Shown: piece by piece, positions 9,363 through 18,087 of the stretch
Layout: every line of letters begins with the position of its first letter
Numbering within the stretch: position 1 is the stretch's first letter
Assembly: GCA_003278465.1 (NCBI GenBank)
Contig: QCFC01000012.1
Location: forward strand, 1 to 55,233
Direction: 5' to 3'
DNA: 55,233 nucleotides
Origin: Prochlorococcus sp. AG-363-B04
Lineage (GTDB): Bacteria > Cyanobacteriota > Cyanobacteriia > PCC-6307 > Cyanobiaceae
Notes under the pieces: generated by a model
What the model was told of the DNA's origin: nothing
Databases searched by the model: none
Seen by the model: the letters and a program-made list of their open reading frames with translations, nothing else
Translations under genes and position numbers: made by a program

Positions 9363-10136
9363 TTGATCCTATCCACCCCAAAATGGTTAAAAGATCTAGC
9401 TGGGGCTTGGATTTTTTACTCAATTCTTCCTGGCTGGCCTTGGATTAAACCAAGATTTAAAAGGATTGCCAGATTTGCTCCATGGATAGGATTGCTTTTA
9501 GGCGCATTGCAATCAGGGACTTGGATACTTCTTAGTCATCTAGGGTGGCCAATCACATCCTCATGCCTTGCATCAATTGCTCTTGGAGCATTTTTAACAG
9601 GTGGATTGCATATAGATGGGTTAATGGATACTGCCGATGGCATTGCAGCTGGCAAAACACGATGCCTAGAAGCAATGAAAGACAGCAGAGTTGGTTCTAG
9701 CGGAGTTCAAATACTTTTACTGATAACACTAATTCAAATTGCAACCTTATTTAAGTTGGGTTCATATGCGCCCTTTGCATTTCCAATAGCAGCGTTCTGG
9801 GGTAGATGTGCGCCGTTATGGGCAATTAATAATTTCTCATATCTCTCCAAGTCACCAAGAAAAAACTCTTTCCATCAAAATACTATAAAGAGCTGGAATG
9901 AAGCTTTACCAGCTCTTCAAGCCTTGCTATTAATTATTACTACCATTACATTAATACCTTTAGATATGATAAATAAAATTAACCTAATAAATTGCATATT
10001 AATAGGAATTTTTCCTACAATATTAATACCTCATTTACTTGGGCTTTATCTAGGAGGTCATACGGGAGACTCCTATGGAGCATCATTAATTCTAGTTGAA
10101 ACTTTTATCTTTCTTATACTTGCCTCGGCTCTATAG
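9363..10136 (+). CDS. cobS: Adenosylcobinamide-GDP ribazoletransferase (cobalamin synthase)
   Basis: Integral membrane enzyme that joins the lower-ligand nucleotide to adenosylcobinamide-GDP in the last stage of cobamide synthesis. The 257-residue protein has the signature HIDGLMDTADG (residues 83-93), which binds the metal and phosphate, and about six hydrophobic helices. The start is a TTG at 9363: an in-frame stop lies just upstream (9345-9347), the nearby ATG at 9349 is in another frame, and the next residues match the family start PKWLKDLAGAW. Marine picocyanobacteria of this type make pseudocobalamin with adenine as lower ligand (established knowledge), so the same is likely here. Its 3' end overlaps the convergent kinase gene by 23 bp. 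Confidence 0.92.
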   Translation: MILSTPKWLKDLAGAWIFYSILPGWPWIKPRFKRIARFAPWIGLLLGALQSGTWILLSHLGWPITSSCLASIALGAFLTGGLHIDGLMDTADGIAAGKTRCLEAMKDSRVGSSGVQILLLITLIQIATLFKLGSYAPFAFPIAAFWGRCAPLWAINNFSYLSKSPRKNSFHQNTIKSWNEALPALQALLLIITTITLIPLDMINKINLINCILIGIFPTILIPHLLGLYLGGHTGDSYGASLILVETFIFLILASAL

Positions 10137-11244
10137 GAATACTTAATACAAAAGCATTCCCGACTAATGGAAGAGATTCATTAAGGCTTCTTGGAGAAGA
10201 AATTAAATCAAGAGTGCCACCCAACTGCTCTGCAAATTCCCGTCCTAATGCCAAACCCAATCCACTTCCTTGATTCTCCTGACTGTTTTTTCCCCTATAT
10301 CCTCTTTGGAAAATCCTTTGGACTTCCTCTTGCTTAATAGGAATGCCACTATCCCAAATACAAATCCCATCATTCATTAAATGCAATCCAATTGATGCGG
10401 ATTGAGGGCTATAGCGAAATGCATTTTCAAGTAAATTAGCAACAATTTCAGCAATCACTCCTTCACGAGATGGCCTAGGTTCTTCTGTCCATGTTGGCCA
10501 ATCTGAAGGACCCTTCCAATCTCTACCCTGGAACCTCGACGTTGTAGCCGCACGATCAATCAATGGAGTCAACAAAGAACGCACATTGATATCTGATACA
10601 TCTGGAAGTAATGGAGGTAAAAGCAAATGATCTTGATGTGCTTCCTTGTATGGGAGAGTCTTCTGACTTAAGCCATCAAGTGCATTGACATAACGATTTA
10701 GCTGGTCTTGCTCACTTAACAAACCTTCTACCAAAGTACGGTTTTGATTTTCTGATCCAATTCTTCGCAACAAAAGTTCTGCATAAGTTCTAAGTGCAGT
10801 CAAAGGATTCCTCAACTGATGAACCATCAAGCCAATCTGCTCTTGCTGATGGTTTAACTCTTCTAGAAGCTTTTTCTTTTCAAGTTCAAGACTCAAGCAA
10901 TGAGTTAGTGCACTTGCAGTTGACTGCAAACGCTGATCAAGAGATTCTGGCCAACCATTCAAGTTCTTAAGGCGCTCTGCACGAAGAACTCCAAGCAACA
11001 TGGTTCCTTCCTGCAGTGGATACCACCTCCTGTCAGGTGAGGGTGCACGCAACTCCTGATCAGTCTCTAAAGGTGGTAATGAATTGCCTGGGATAGGCCA
11101 ATGACCTATAGCCTCAAGAGTTGGGGATTGACCACCCTTTGTGTTGGCAAAATAAACCACTAAGCGCTGAACAGACTGCTCTGACTCAAAAGAGCTGAGC
11201 TGCTGCTGAACCAAATTCATGAATCGGTCAGACAGCTGCTGCAT
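10114..11244 (-). CDS. Sensor histidine kinase with GAF-like input domain (Hik2/CSK-like?)
   Basis: Cytoplasmic two-component sensor kinase, 376 residues. No membrane segment or signal peptide. Residues 1-120 form a GAF-like input region, followed by a short helical linker rich in E and K (about 118-135), the HisKA phosphoacceptor H-box MVHQLRNPLTALRTYAELL (His142), and the HATPase domain with N-box NLLENAFRYSP (about 275-285) and G-box GSGLGLAL (about 336). The soluble GAF-HisKA-HATPase plan and the HQLRNPLTALRT box resemble cyanobacterial Hik2 and the chloroplast sensor kinase CSK, which respond to redox state; that equivalence is inference. No response regulator lies next to it. It overlaps the cobS 3' end by 23 bp. 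Confidence 0.85.
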   Translation of the reverse strand: MQQLSDRFMNLVQQQLSSFESEQSVQRLVVYFANTKGGQSPTLEAIGHWPIPGNSLPPLETDQELRAPSPDRRWYPLQEGTMLLGVLRAERLKNLNGWPESLDQRLQSTASALTHCLSLELEKKKLLEELNHQQEQIGLMVHQLRNPLTALRTYAELLLRRIGSENQNRTLVEGLLSEQDQLNRYVNALDGLSQKTLPYKEAHQDHLLLPPLLPDVSDINVRSLLTPLIDRAATTSRFQGRDWKGPSDWPTWTEEPRPSREGVIAEIVANLLENAFRYSPQSASIGLHLMNDGICIWDSGIPIKQEEVQRIFQRGYRGKNSQENQGSGLGLALGREFAEQLGGTLDLISSPRSLNESLPLVGNAFVLSIPIEPRQV

Positions 11245-11297
11245 AAGAATTCATGAGAAAAAAAGAAGCTTTCAACCCAATCAAACAAAATGGGATG

Positions 11298-11325
11298 TTG
11301 AAAAATCAGAAAAAAGTATTAAGAT
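11298..11325 (+). promoter_or_regulatory. Possible sigma-70-type promoter for the DUF3155 gene
   Basis: TTGAAA (11298-11303) and TAAGAT (11320-11325) are separated by 16 bp. This would start transcription near 11332 and give a leader of nearly 300 nt. Based on consensus likeness only. Confidence 0.35.
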
Positions 11326-11497
11326 ATTCGCACCGACCAGTACAACGCTTGCCAGTGAGGCTTGAGCTCAGAATCCACTGAAGCAAAGGTTGCATAAAAA
11401 GCACAACCCAAGCTACAGCAGAGGTAGGTAGATCCTCAGTTCCTGATCTGCTTAATCACAGATCAAGTTGATTGTGAGTCACTTTGATGTCTCAATC

Positions 11498-11575
11498 ATG
11501 CCTCATAAGTCGTTCATGCTTGGACGTCGCAATGCTCTTGCTAGCGCTAGAGCTCTTCCTATTCAAGGGCTTTGA
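11498..11575 (+). CDS. Candidate 25-codon small ORF in the DUF3155 leader
   Basis: ATG-to-TGA frame of 25 residues beginning MPHKSFMLGRRNALAS. It could begin instead at an in-frame GTG at 11474. Codon choice (GCT, CTT, CCT, ATT) resembles the surrounding genes, and the peptide is basic. There is no clear Shine-Dalgarno in front of either start. It could be a real small protein, a leader peptide or chance. Not recognised. Confidence 0.25.
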   Translation: MPHKSFMLGRRNALASARALPIQGL

Positions 11576-11624
11576 GTCCTTCCCAACTCTCATCTTTAAT
11601 TCTCCCAATAAGGAGCCTCATTGA

Positions 11625-11993
11625 ATGTCTAAGAAGCGCAAGCGGATCAGTCGCAGACGTCTCGCTGGTCAAAGAGTTTTAGCTCATGTCACTACCTATC
11701 ATCTTGAGACAGGTCAACATAAGCCTGTCACAGCTGCCAGAAGATTCATCGCCGAAGGAGGTCTTACTTCACCAGCTATTTTGAATGTTCGTCGCAATGA
11801 GCACACTACAGATCGTTTTTTCTGGGGAGAGAAAGGGCTCTTTAGCGCTCAATATGCCGAAGAAAATCATTTTCTTTTCCCATCCTTAAGGTTAATAGTT
11901 GACGCAGTTGGAGAAGATAGAATGTTTGAAGGACTTGAACTGACTGCAGATGATTGGGAGGAAATTGAAGAATATGAATATGCATTTGTCTAA
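11625..11993 (+). CDS. Conserved cyanobacterial protein, DUF3155 family
   Basis: Function unknown. The 122-residue protein opens with a strongly basic stretch, MSKKRKRISRRRLAGQRVL, suggesting nucleic-acid or ribosome contact, continues with a conserved core (VRRNEHTTDRFFWGEKGLF, about 55-75) and ends in an acidic tail of D, E and Y residues (about 105-122). No membrane segment. The layout matches the cyanobacteria-specific DUF3155 family as I recall it. The ATG at 11625 has a good Shine-Dalgarno AAGGAG (11610-11615). A 380-bp leader precedes it, which hints at post-transcriptional control. The 3' end is 11 bp from the convergent esterase gene. Confidence 0.7.
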   Translation: MSKKRKRISRRRLAGQRVLAHVTTYHLETGQHKPVTAARRFIAEGGLTSPAILNVRRNEHTTDRFFWGEKGLFSAQYAEENHFLFPSLRLIVDAVGEDRMFEGLELTADDWEEIEEYEYAFV

Positions 11994-12004
11994 CTTAAAA
12001 ATAT

Positions 12005-12619
12005 TCACCCTGATAAAAACCACTTATTTATCACCATTTGCATTTTGGGAATAAACTCTCCAGGAATGCAATGGCTTCCCGAAAATCCCCATAGATCAGC
12101 TTCTGTTTCACAATCTTGCTTTAACTGAATAATTAGTTGCTTAGAAGCTTCATAAGGGACAACGTTATCTTCCCTGCCGTGAATAAGCAGAACAGGAGGC
12201 CTCTCCTTAGGAGCTTTCCATCCAGGATGGCCATAGGAGCTACAGCAAATCAAGCCTGCAAAAGGTAACTCACACCCAACCTCAAGAGCCATAGCTCCTC
12301 CTTGAGAGAACCCCAATAAAACAGTTTTACTTAAAGGTATTAGAGGCGTTTCTAATGCTTTTAAACGGACTCTTAGACTCGCAATTGCAGGCGGTACTGA
12401 TGACCAAATTGGGGGAAATAATCCATACCACTCACGGCCAACGCCCTGAGGATGTAGATCAGGTGCCCTCAAAGCAACCAAATCAATTTTCTTACCGAAT
12501 TCTGACCTCAAAGCACTGCCTAAAGGCATTAAATCATCAGCATCAGCTCCCCAACCGTGCAAAAGCACTAATCGATATGAGGAATCTGCATAAGAATCAA
12601 TTAGGAGATCAGTACACAA
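12005..12619 (-). CDS. Alpha/beta hydrolase (carboxylesterase/phospholipase type)
   Basis: Predicted serine esterase of the YpfH/acyl-protein thioesterase-like group. The 204-residue protein has the oxyanion segment LLHGWGADADDL (about 19-30), the nucleophile elbow GFSQGG (Ser106), and matching Asp151 (HGREDNVVP) and His183 (SGSHCIP), giving a complete triad. No signal peptide, so cytoplasmic. The reading frame begins with a TTG at 12619; no ATG lies before the first conserved strand, so this or a neighbouring weak start must be used. It is divergent from purH, with 60 bp between them. The natural substrate is unknown. Confidence 0.82.
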   Translation of the reverse strand: MCTDLLIDSYADSSYRLVLLHGWGADADDLMPLGSALRSEFGKKIDLVALRAPDLHPQGVGREWYGLFPPIWSSVPPAIASLRVRLKALETPLIPLSKTVLLGFSQGGAMALEVGCELPFAGLICCSSYGHPGWKAPKERPPVLLIHGREDNVVPYEASKQLIIQLKQDCETEADLWGFSGSHCIPGEFIPKMQMVINKWFLSG

Positions 12620-12679
12620 AACTAGAAATCTTCTCTATTGCCTAGGTTGACTCATGGAATGACTTTTGAAAGGAATTAC

Positions 12680-14242
12680 ATGGCACCAAAAGCCTTATTA
12701 AGCGTATCTGATAAAACAGGTATCATCCCCTTTGCAAAAGCCCTCTGCCAAGTTCATGGGTTTGAACTCATCTCTAGTGGAGGTACGGCTAAAGCAATTG
12801 AAGATGCAGGCCTACCAGTAACACGCGTTGCTGATTACACAGATTCACCAGAAATTCTTGGCGGGAGAGTAAAAACAATCCATCCCCGGATTCATGGAGG
12901 AATTCTGGCTAAACGCGAAGATCAAACTCACACTGACGATCTTGAAAAAGCAAATATTCATCCAATTGATTTAGTAGTAGTCAATCTCTACCCATTTAGT
13001 GAAACTGTTGCAAACCCAAAAGTGCAATGGGATAAAGCGATTGAAAATATCGATATTGGCGGCCCAGCAATGGTTAGGGCTGCAGCTAAAAATCATGCTT
13101 TTGTCACTATCCTGACAAGACCAGAACAATATGAACGCTTCCTAAAAGCCATAGAGAATGGACTAGATAATTTGACTTATCTCTTCCGACAACAACTTGC
13201 TCTAGAGGCTTTTGAACATACAGCTAGCTATGACATAGCCATCAGTCAATGGATGGCGAAAAATATTCAACCCAAAAGCTCACCATGGCTACAAGCCCTT
13301 CCTCTCAAGCAAGTTCTTCGGTACGGAGAAAATCCACATCAAAAAGCAAGCTGGTTTAGCATTTCTGATCAAGGATGGGGTGCTGCAATTCAAGTCCAAG
13401 GTAAAGATCTAAGCACCAACAACCTTATAGATCTTGAAGCAGCATTATTGACAGTACAAGAATTTGGTTATGACGACAGCGAAGGAGATAGCTCTATCAA
13501 ACCAGCTGCAGTAGTTGTTAAACACACAAATCCTTGTGGAGTTGCTACTAATGAGGATCTCTCAGTTGCACTTCATCAAGCTCTAAATGCAGATAGTGTT
13601 AGTTCATTTGGTGGGATCGTCGCACTCAACAAAAGAGTAGATAAAAATTCAGCAATTGAACTAAAAAAACTTTTTCTAGAATGTGTTGTCTCTCCTGGGT
13701 TTTCTGCTGAAGCTCTAGAAATACTTTCTGAAAAAACAAATTTACGCCTATTAAAAATATCATCTACCGCATTAAACAATAGAGAGCAAAAGCATATTCG
13801 GAGCATACTTGGTGGGTTACTTATTCAAGATCAAGATAACGAAGTGATAAATAGTACAAGTTGGAAACTAGTAACTAGACGTGAACCAAACATTAAAGAA
13901 CAAAAAGATTTAATTTTTGCTTGGAAGCTTGTTAAGCACGTTCATTCAAATGCAATTGTCGTAGCATCTTCCGGAAGAAGCCTTGGCATTGGCGCTGGTC
14001 AAATGAATCGCGTTGGCTCCGCAAAAATAGCACTAGAAGCAGCCGGGAAAGAAGCTAAAAATGCTGTATTAGCAAGCGATGGGTTTTTACCTTTCTCTGA
14101 CACAGTTCGCTTGGCCAACAGCTATGGAATAACTGCCATTGTTCAACCTGGCGGTAGCATTCGAGACAAAGAGTCAATTAATGCTTGCGATGAGTTAGGT
14201 CTGGCAATGTTACTAACAGGTAGGCGTCATTTTCTACATTAA
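12680..14242 (+). CDS. purH: Bifunctional AICAR transformylase/IMP cyclohydrolase
   Basis: Catalyses the last two steps of de novo purine synthesis: formylation of AICAR with 10-formyl-THF, then ring closure to IMP. From the ATG at 12680 the protein is 520 residues, the usual size. The N-terminal cyclohydrolase (MGS-like) domain starts [10 protein letters not shown] and includes the [10 protein letters not shown] loop; the C-terminal transformylase domain has [22 protein letters not shown] with the catalytic Lys-His pair, and [11 protein letters not shown]. An in-frame start 14 codons upstream at 12638 is less likely, since AGGA (12671-12674) precedes the ATG at 12680 at good spacing. Divergent from the esterase gene. 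Confidence 0.97.
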   Translation: MAPKALLSVSDKTGIIPFAKALCQVHGFELISSGGTAKAIEDAGLPVTRVADYTDSPEILGGRVKTIHPRIHGGILAKREDQTHTDDLEKANIHPIDLVVVNLYPFSETVANPKVQWDKAIENIDIGGPAMVRAAAKNHAFVTILTRPEQYERFLKAIENGLDNLTYLFRQQLALEAFEHTASYDIAISQWMAKNIQPKSSPWLQALPLKQVLRYGENPHQKASWFSISDQGWGAAIQVQGKDLSTNNLIDLEAALLTVQEFGYDDSEGDSSIKPAAVVVKHTNPCGVATNEDLSVALHQALNADSVSSFGGIVALNKRVDKNSAIELKKLFLECVVSPGFSAEALEILSEKTNLRLLKISSTALNNREQKHIRSILGGLLIQDQDNEVINSTSWKLVTRREPNIKEQKDLIFAWKLVKHVHSNAIVVASSGRSLGIGAGQMNRVGSAKIALEAAGKEAKNAVLASDGFLPFSDTVRLANSYGITAIVQPGGSIRDKESINACDELGLAMLLTGRRHFLH

Positions 14243-14403
14243 CAAATATTCTTTACCAAGAGAATAGATGTAAAAATGATATAAAAATCAATTTATAGCG
14301 AATTAAAAAAGGAAAGAACTATAATTTGATATTCAATACGAAATGAGTTAAATGGATTGAATATGTATATTTTCGATCTAACTTTTCTTAATAGATAACT
14401 TCT

Positions 14404-14976
14404 TTAATCGGTTGATTTTGGATAATAGGTTATCTTATTTGTTTTCCTAAAAGCAGATAGCCTTCCTGGACCTGCACATAAAAAGTAAAAAGATATAGCT
14501 GCATATATTGCAGAAAGTTCATAAGCATAATTATGATTTTCCACAACTGCCAAAGGAAATCCTTCTAATCCTGTATCGACCAAATGGAAATAAATTGCGA
14601 AAAGCATAGTTGACATAAGGCCCAACGAAGCAAGCCTCGGGAAAAGCCCAATAGCAAGAGCAATTGGGCATACAATTTGTGTTGCTGCTGCAGCAAAAGT
14701 CCAAACAATCGGCTCACCAGGTAGAAAACCAAAATATTTACCCACAACAAACTCTGCAAAGCCTTGGGCGTCTTGAAACTTCTCCAGGCCATGATGAATC
14801 ATGAAAATGCAAAACCCTATCCTTAAAACAAAAATTGCTAGCTCTGCCGTGATATTAATTTCCCCTTGAGAAGATGGGCTCTCCACAACAACCTCAACCT
14901 TCTGGGGGGCCTGGGAAGCATTAAGAGTAGGAGAATCGCTAGGTTGAGATTCCTGAGAAGTCCCTGCGTCAGTCAT
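14404..14976 (-). CDS. DoxX-family membrane protein
   Basis: Small integral membrane protein, 190 residues. A hydrophilic N-terminal region of about 40 residues rich in S, P and Q precedes four hydrophobic segments (about 45-65, 85-110, 112-135, 150-170). The segments FVLRIGFCIFMIHHGLEK and AAATQIVCPIALAIGLFPR are typical of the DoxX family (DoxD/DoxX, linked elsewhere to thiosulfate:quinone oxidoreductase and to redox stress). No catalytic residue can be named with confidence, and the role here is unknown. It stands alone: 161 bp from the convergent purH and 224 bp upstream of ispH on the same strand. Confidence 0.8.
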   Translation of the reverse strand: MTDAGTSQESQPSDSPTLNASQAPQKVEVVVESPSSQGEINITAELAIFVLRIGFCIFMIHHGLEKFQDAQGFAEFVVGKYFGFLPGEPIVWTFAAAATQIVCPIALAIGLFPRLASLGLMSTMLFAIYFHLVDTGLEGFPLAVVENHNYAYELSAIYAAISFYFLCAGPGRLSAFRKTNKITYYPKSTD

Positions 14977-15200
14977 CGTCAGAACAAGTAAGCCAAAGCA
15001 TCTTAGTAGCTTTTAGGTTTATAAGGAGCTTAGTTAGCGCTTTATCATTCTGCGAACCAAAAAGTGATTTAGAGCAGATTGCTAAAAATGATCCCAAATA
15101 CCTGGATGCTCTTACCAAATAAAAATGAGCATAAAAAAACCTATTTTTTCTATGCCTAAAAAGATATGAGATTTGTTTATCTATTTAGAAATTTTCTTGA

Positions 15201-16400
15201 TTAATACTCACTAAGTTTAATCAACTTTCTAATCACATGTTCAACTACCCTATCTGGAGTAGATGCACCAGATGTAATTCCGACGCTAATATTCCCTGTA
15301 GGTAAAAAATCAATTTCCCTAATCAAATCCTCACCTAAGGGCTTATGAGTAATTGAATTATCAAACTCACCAATTCTCTCTGGTGTGTCGATATGGAAAG
15401 ATCGAATCCCTCTACTTATTGCAATCTCTTGGAGGTGTGTTGTGTTAGAAGAATTGAACCCACCTATCACAACAAGCATATCCAAAGGTTCATCAACTAG
15501 CGAAAACATAGCATCTTGCCTCTCCTCAGTTGCATCACAAATAGTATTAAAAGCAAGGAAATGGTTATTCAAATCAGCAGGGCCATATTTAGTTAGCATC
15601 GTTCGTTCAAACATTCTTCCAATTTCTTCAGTTTCACTCTTTAGCATTGTTGTCTGATTAGCTACTCCTAAGCGCTGAAGGTCAATATCAGGGTCAAATC
15701 CTGGCGAAGAAGCTTTGGAGAAACGGTCTAGGAATTCATTTCGATCTCCTTTCCCCAGAATAAAGTCAGCTACATATTCGGCCTCTTCAAGATCAAGAAC
15801 TACAAGATAAGTTCCAGCGAATGAGCTGGTTGCAAGAGTTTCCTCGTGTTTATATTTTCCATGAATTATAGATGTAAAAGTATGCTTTTTATGCTTTTCA
15901 ACTGTATGCCATACCTTAGAAACCCAAGGACAAGTTGTATCAATGATATGACAACCTCGCTCATGCAAAAGCTGCATTTCCTGAACAGTTGCACCAAATG
16001 CCGGCAGTATTACCACATCTCCTTTCTCTACACTTGAGAAATCTTTTATTCCCTTTTCAGCAGATATAAAACGTACATTCATTTGTCGTAAATGATCATT
16101 CACTGAAGGGTTATGAATGATCTCATTAGTGATCCAAATATTTTCATTTGGATAATGCTTTCTAGTTTCATAGGCCATCGCAACAGCACGCTCCACTCCC
16201 CAACAAAAACCAAAGGCTTGAGCAAGTTTCACGCGCAATCGGCCATGTTCTAACAAATATCCATTATCGCGAATATTTCCTATCAAACCACTTTGATAAA
16301 CCTCTTCAAGCGCCTGTGCACGCTTAGCAGGTGAGCCAAAACCTCTTCTATTATAACGATCAGAGTGATGAAGTGAGCGCTTGAAAGCCTGAGTATCCAT
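15201..16400 (-). CDS. ispH: 4-hydroxy-3-methylbut-2-enyl diphosphate reductase
   Basis: Last enzyme of the MEP pathway; reduces HMBPP to IPP and DMAPP with a [4Fe-4S] cluster, feeding carotenoid, chlorophyll-phytol and quinone synthesis. From the ATG at 16400 the protein has 399 residues, the long cyanobacterial/plant type. The three cluster cysteines are visible in [10 protein letters not shown] (Cys66), [10 protein letters not shown] (Cys157) and [11 protein letters not shown] (Cys288). The frame extends 8 residues further upstream, but [13 protein letters not shown] matches the family start and is preferred. It is separated from the upstream amt by a strong terminator, so it has its own promoter in the 101-bp gap. 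crtR, later in the same wider pathway, is at 47512-48552. Confidence 0.96.
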   Translation of the reverse strand: MDTQAFKRSLHHSDRYNRRGFGSPAKRAQALEEVYQSGLIGNIRDNGYLLEHGRLRVKLAQAFGFCWGVERAVAMAYETRKHYPNENIWITNEIIHNPSVNDHLRQMNVRFISAEKGIKDFSSVEKGDVVILPAFGATVQEMQLLHERGCHIIDTTCPWVSKVWHTVEKHKKHTFTSIIHGKYKHEETLATSSFAGTYLVVLDLEEAEYVADFILGKGDRNEFLDRFSKASSPGFDPDIDLQRLGVANQTTMLKSETEEIGRMFERTMLTKYGPADLNNHFLAFNTICDATEERQDAMFSLVDEPLDMLVVIGGFNSSNTTHLQEIAISRGIRSFHIDTPERIGEFDNSITHKPLGEDLIREIDFLPTGNISVGITSGASTPDRVVEHVIRKLIKLSEY

Positions 16401-16451
16401 ATTCCAAATAGACGTTACATTCACGAATCATAAAATAAATGCATTCAGCCC

Positions 16452-16488
16452 AAAAAAAAAAAGCCTGGGACAAACCCAGGCTTTTTTT
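16452..16488 (-). terminator. Rho-independent terminator of amt (bidirectional form)
   Basis: Stem GCCTGGG (16463-16469)/CCCAGGC (16475-16481) with a 5-nt loop, extended by A:T pairs. It is flanked by 11 A on the left and 7 T on the right, so it can act on either strand. It serves the leftward amt. Confidence 0.9.
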
Positions 16489-16501
16489 GACAATTTAATG
16501 G

Positions 16502-17965
16502 TTAATTTCCTGCAGAAGCAAAATCTGGATATGCTTCCATCCCATGCTCACCTATATCAAGGCCTGAAATCTCTTCGCTCTCAGAAACTCTAATTCCTCC
16601 AAAGAAAGAACCAATTAATTTCCAAGCAACCCAACAAGTAATCACAGTCCAAATTCCATAAGCAGCGCATCCAATGAACTGATACCAAAGCTGACTGAAG
16701 CCACCTCCTACAAAAAGACCTAAAGCAGAGCCATCACCTTGAATATCAAATCCCCATAAACCAATAACAAGGGTCCCCCAGATACCACATACGCCATGAA
16801 CTGAGAATGCTCCCACTGGATCATCAATTCCTAAAGAATCAAGGGCTGATACTGAGAAGACAACAATCACCCCACCCACTAATCCGGCTAACCAAGCTCC
16901 AGCCATAGTTAAATTTGCACAGCCAGCTGTAATGCTTACCAAACCAGCGAGAATGCCATTAATGATCATCGTCAGATCGGGCTTCCCTGAGGTCACTGTG
17001 GAGACAATAGTTGCTCCAATAGCTCCTCCAGCAGCAGCAAGAGTAGTAGTCACAGCAACATATGGAACCCATTGATCCATTGCAAGCTGAGAACCAGGGT
17101 TAAACCCATACCAACCAATCCATAAAATTAATGCTCCTAGAGTGGCTATTGCCATATTGTGACCAGGCATTGCCTGAGCCTTACCCCCAACAAACTTTCC
17201 AATACGAGGGCCAAGAAGCATTGCACCAACAAGACCTGCCCATGCTCCAACTGAATGAACAATTGATGAACCAGCAAAATCAATAAAGCCAAGATCGCTT
17301 AACCACCCTCCATTCCATTGCCAACTACCAGAAACGGGATAAATAACAGCGGTTAAAACTAATGAAAAAACAACAAATTCTCCGAACTTAACTCTTTCAG
17401 CTACCAATCCAGAAACGATAGTTGCTGCAGTACCTGCGAAAGCTGCTTGAAAAAGGAAATCTATAGTTGGAACAAGCCCTCCTTCTCCTATTAATTCTGG
17501 AGAAACTGCAGGATCGAAAAAGAGACCGTTGAAATAAAGCCAGCCATCAGTTACAGCATTCCCATACATCAACGAATAACCCACAAACCAATAAGCCGTT
17601 ACAGCTAAGGCAAAAACAAACAGATTTTTTGCCAAAATATTTACAGCATTTTTCTGTCTACACATCCCAGCTTCAACCATTGCGAAACCAGCGTTCATAA
17701 AGATCACTAGGATTGTTGCAATGAGAAGCCACAGATTGTTTGCGAGAAAAGCAGCATTTAGTTCAGGGAGATCCGCAGCATGAGCGGACAGATTAAAAAC
17801 ACCTAAACCAAACAACGCAAGTGGAACGCAAGCAAACCACATCAATGAACGACGATGGTGAAAGCCCCGTATACGCCGTAAAAGGAGAATTGGCCCCTCC
17901 AAAAGGCTGGCTTCTTGGAGCGAAACGGTTCGTCTCTTAGAAGCCGAATTGGATGCAATTGTCAT
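16502..17965 (-). CDS. amt1: Ammonium transporter
   Basis: High-affinity ammonium uptake channel of the Amt/Mep/Rh family in the plasma membrane. The 487-residue protein has about 11 membrane helices after a long N-terminal extension (about 40 polar, basic residues), then a signal-like hydrophobic stretch ending SAHAADLPELNAAF. Family features include MNAGFAMVEAGMCRQKN, the periplasmic gate region and pore residues in SVGAWAGLVGAMLLG and AFSVHGVCGIWGT, with the twin pore histidines in these two segments. The ATG at 17965 is kept because similar extensions occur in picocyanobacterial homologues. Expression is expected to be under NtcA; a possible site lies at 18060-18073. A terminator follows. 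Confidence 0.96.
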   Translation of the reverse strand: MTIASNSASKRRTVSLQEASLLEGPILLLRRIRGFHHRRSLMWFACVPLALFGLGVFNLSAHAADLPELNAAFLANNLWLLIATILVIFMNAGFAMVEAGMCRQKNAVNILAKNLFVFALAVTAYWFVGYSLMYGNAVTDGWLYFNGLFFDPAVSPELIGEGGLVPTIDFLFQAAFAGTAATIVSGLVAERVKFGEFVVFSLVLTAVIYPVSGSWQWNGGWLSDLGFIDFAGSSIVHSVGAWAGLVGAMLLGPRIGKFVGGKAQAMPGHNMAIATLGALILWIGWYGFNPGSQLAMDQWVPYVAVTTTLAAAGGAIGATIVSTVTSGKPDLTMIINGILAGLVSITAGCANLTMAGAWLAGLVGGVIVVFSVSALDSLGIDDPVGAFSVHGVCGIWGTLVIGLWGFDIQGDGSALGLFVGGGFSQLWYQFIGCAAYGIWTVITCWVAWKLIGSFFGGIRVSESEEISGLDIGEHGMEAYPDFASAGN

Positions 17966-18059
17966 AGAAGAGAGGAATGATTTCAGTAGTCAATCAGCCT
18001 GAAAAAGAAAATTTGTCAAACCAACTAATACACCTTGATCAAAAGACGAGTAATAGCAA

Positions 18060-18073
18060 GTCGTTATTGATAC
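18060..18073 (-). promoter_or_regulatory. Possible NtcA box upstream of amt
   Basis: On the minus strand GTA-N8-GAC, one base from the consensus GTA-N8-TAC, 95 bp before the amt ATG. A TATTAG that might serve as -10 is 29 nt further on, longer than the usual 20-24 nt, so the promoter match is imperfect. Confidence 0.3.
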
Positions 18074-18087
18074 AAATTATCAATTGC

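Larger units (their letters stand above)
11245..11624. other. 380-bp leader/intergenic region before the DUF3155 gene
   Basis: Long for this compact genome. It holds a possible promoter (11298-11325), a small stem-loop GATCTG-8 nt-CAGATC at 11445-11464, and a short ORF (11498-11575) rich in T-ending codons. A different frame stays open from an ATG at 11487 to a TGA directly abutting the next gene's ATG. I could not match the stretch to a known small RNA. Confidence 0.6.

Noticed and set aside
11330-11480. Possible 6S RNA, SRP RNA or riboswitch in the DUF3155 leader
   Set aside because: I looked for the SRP tetraloop region, B12-box and glutamine-riboswitch core sequences and found none.
11487-11624. 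45-codon frame ending directly against the DUF3155 ATG
   Set aside because: Codon choice is unlike the neighbouring genes (many C- and G-ending codons) and no ribosome site precedes it; the overlapping 25-codon frame looks more native, and neither is certain.
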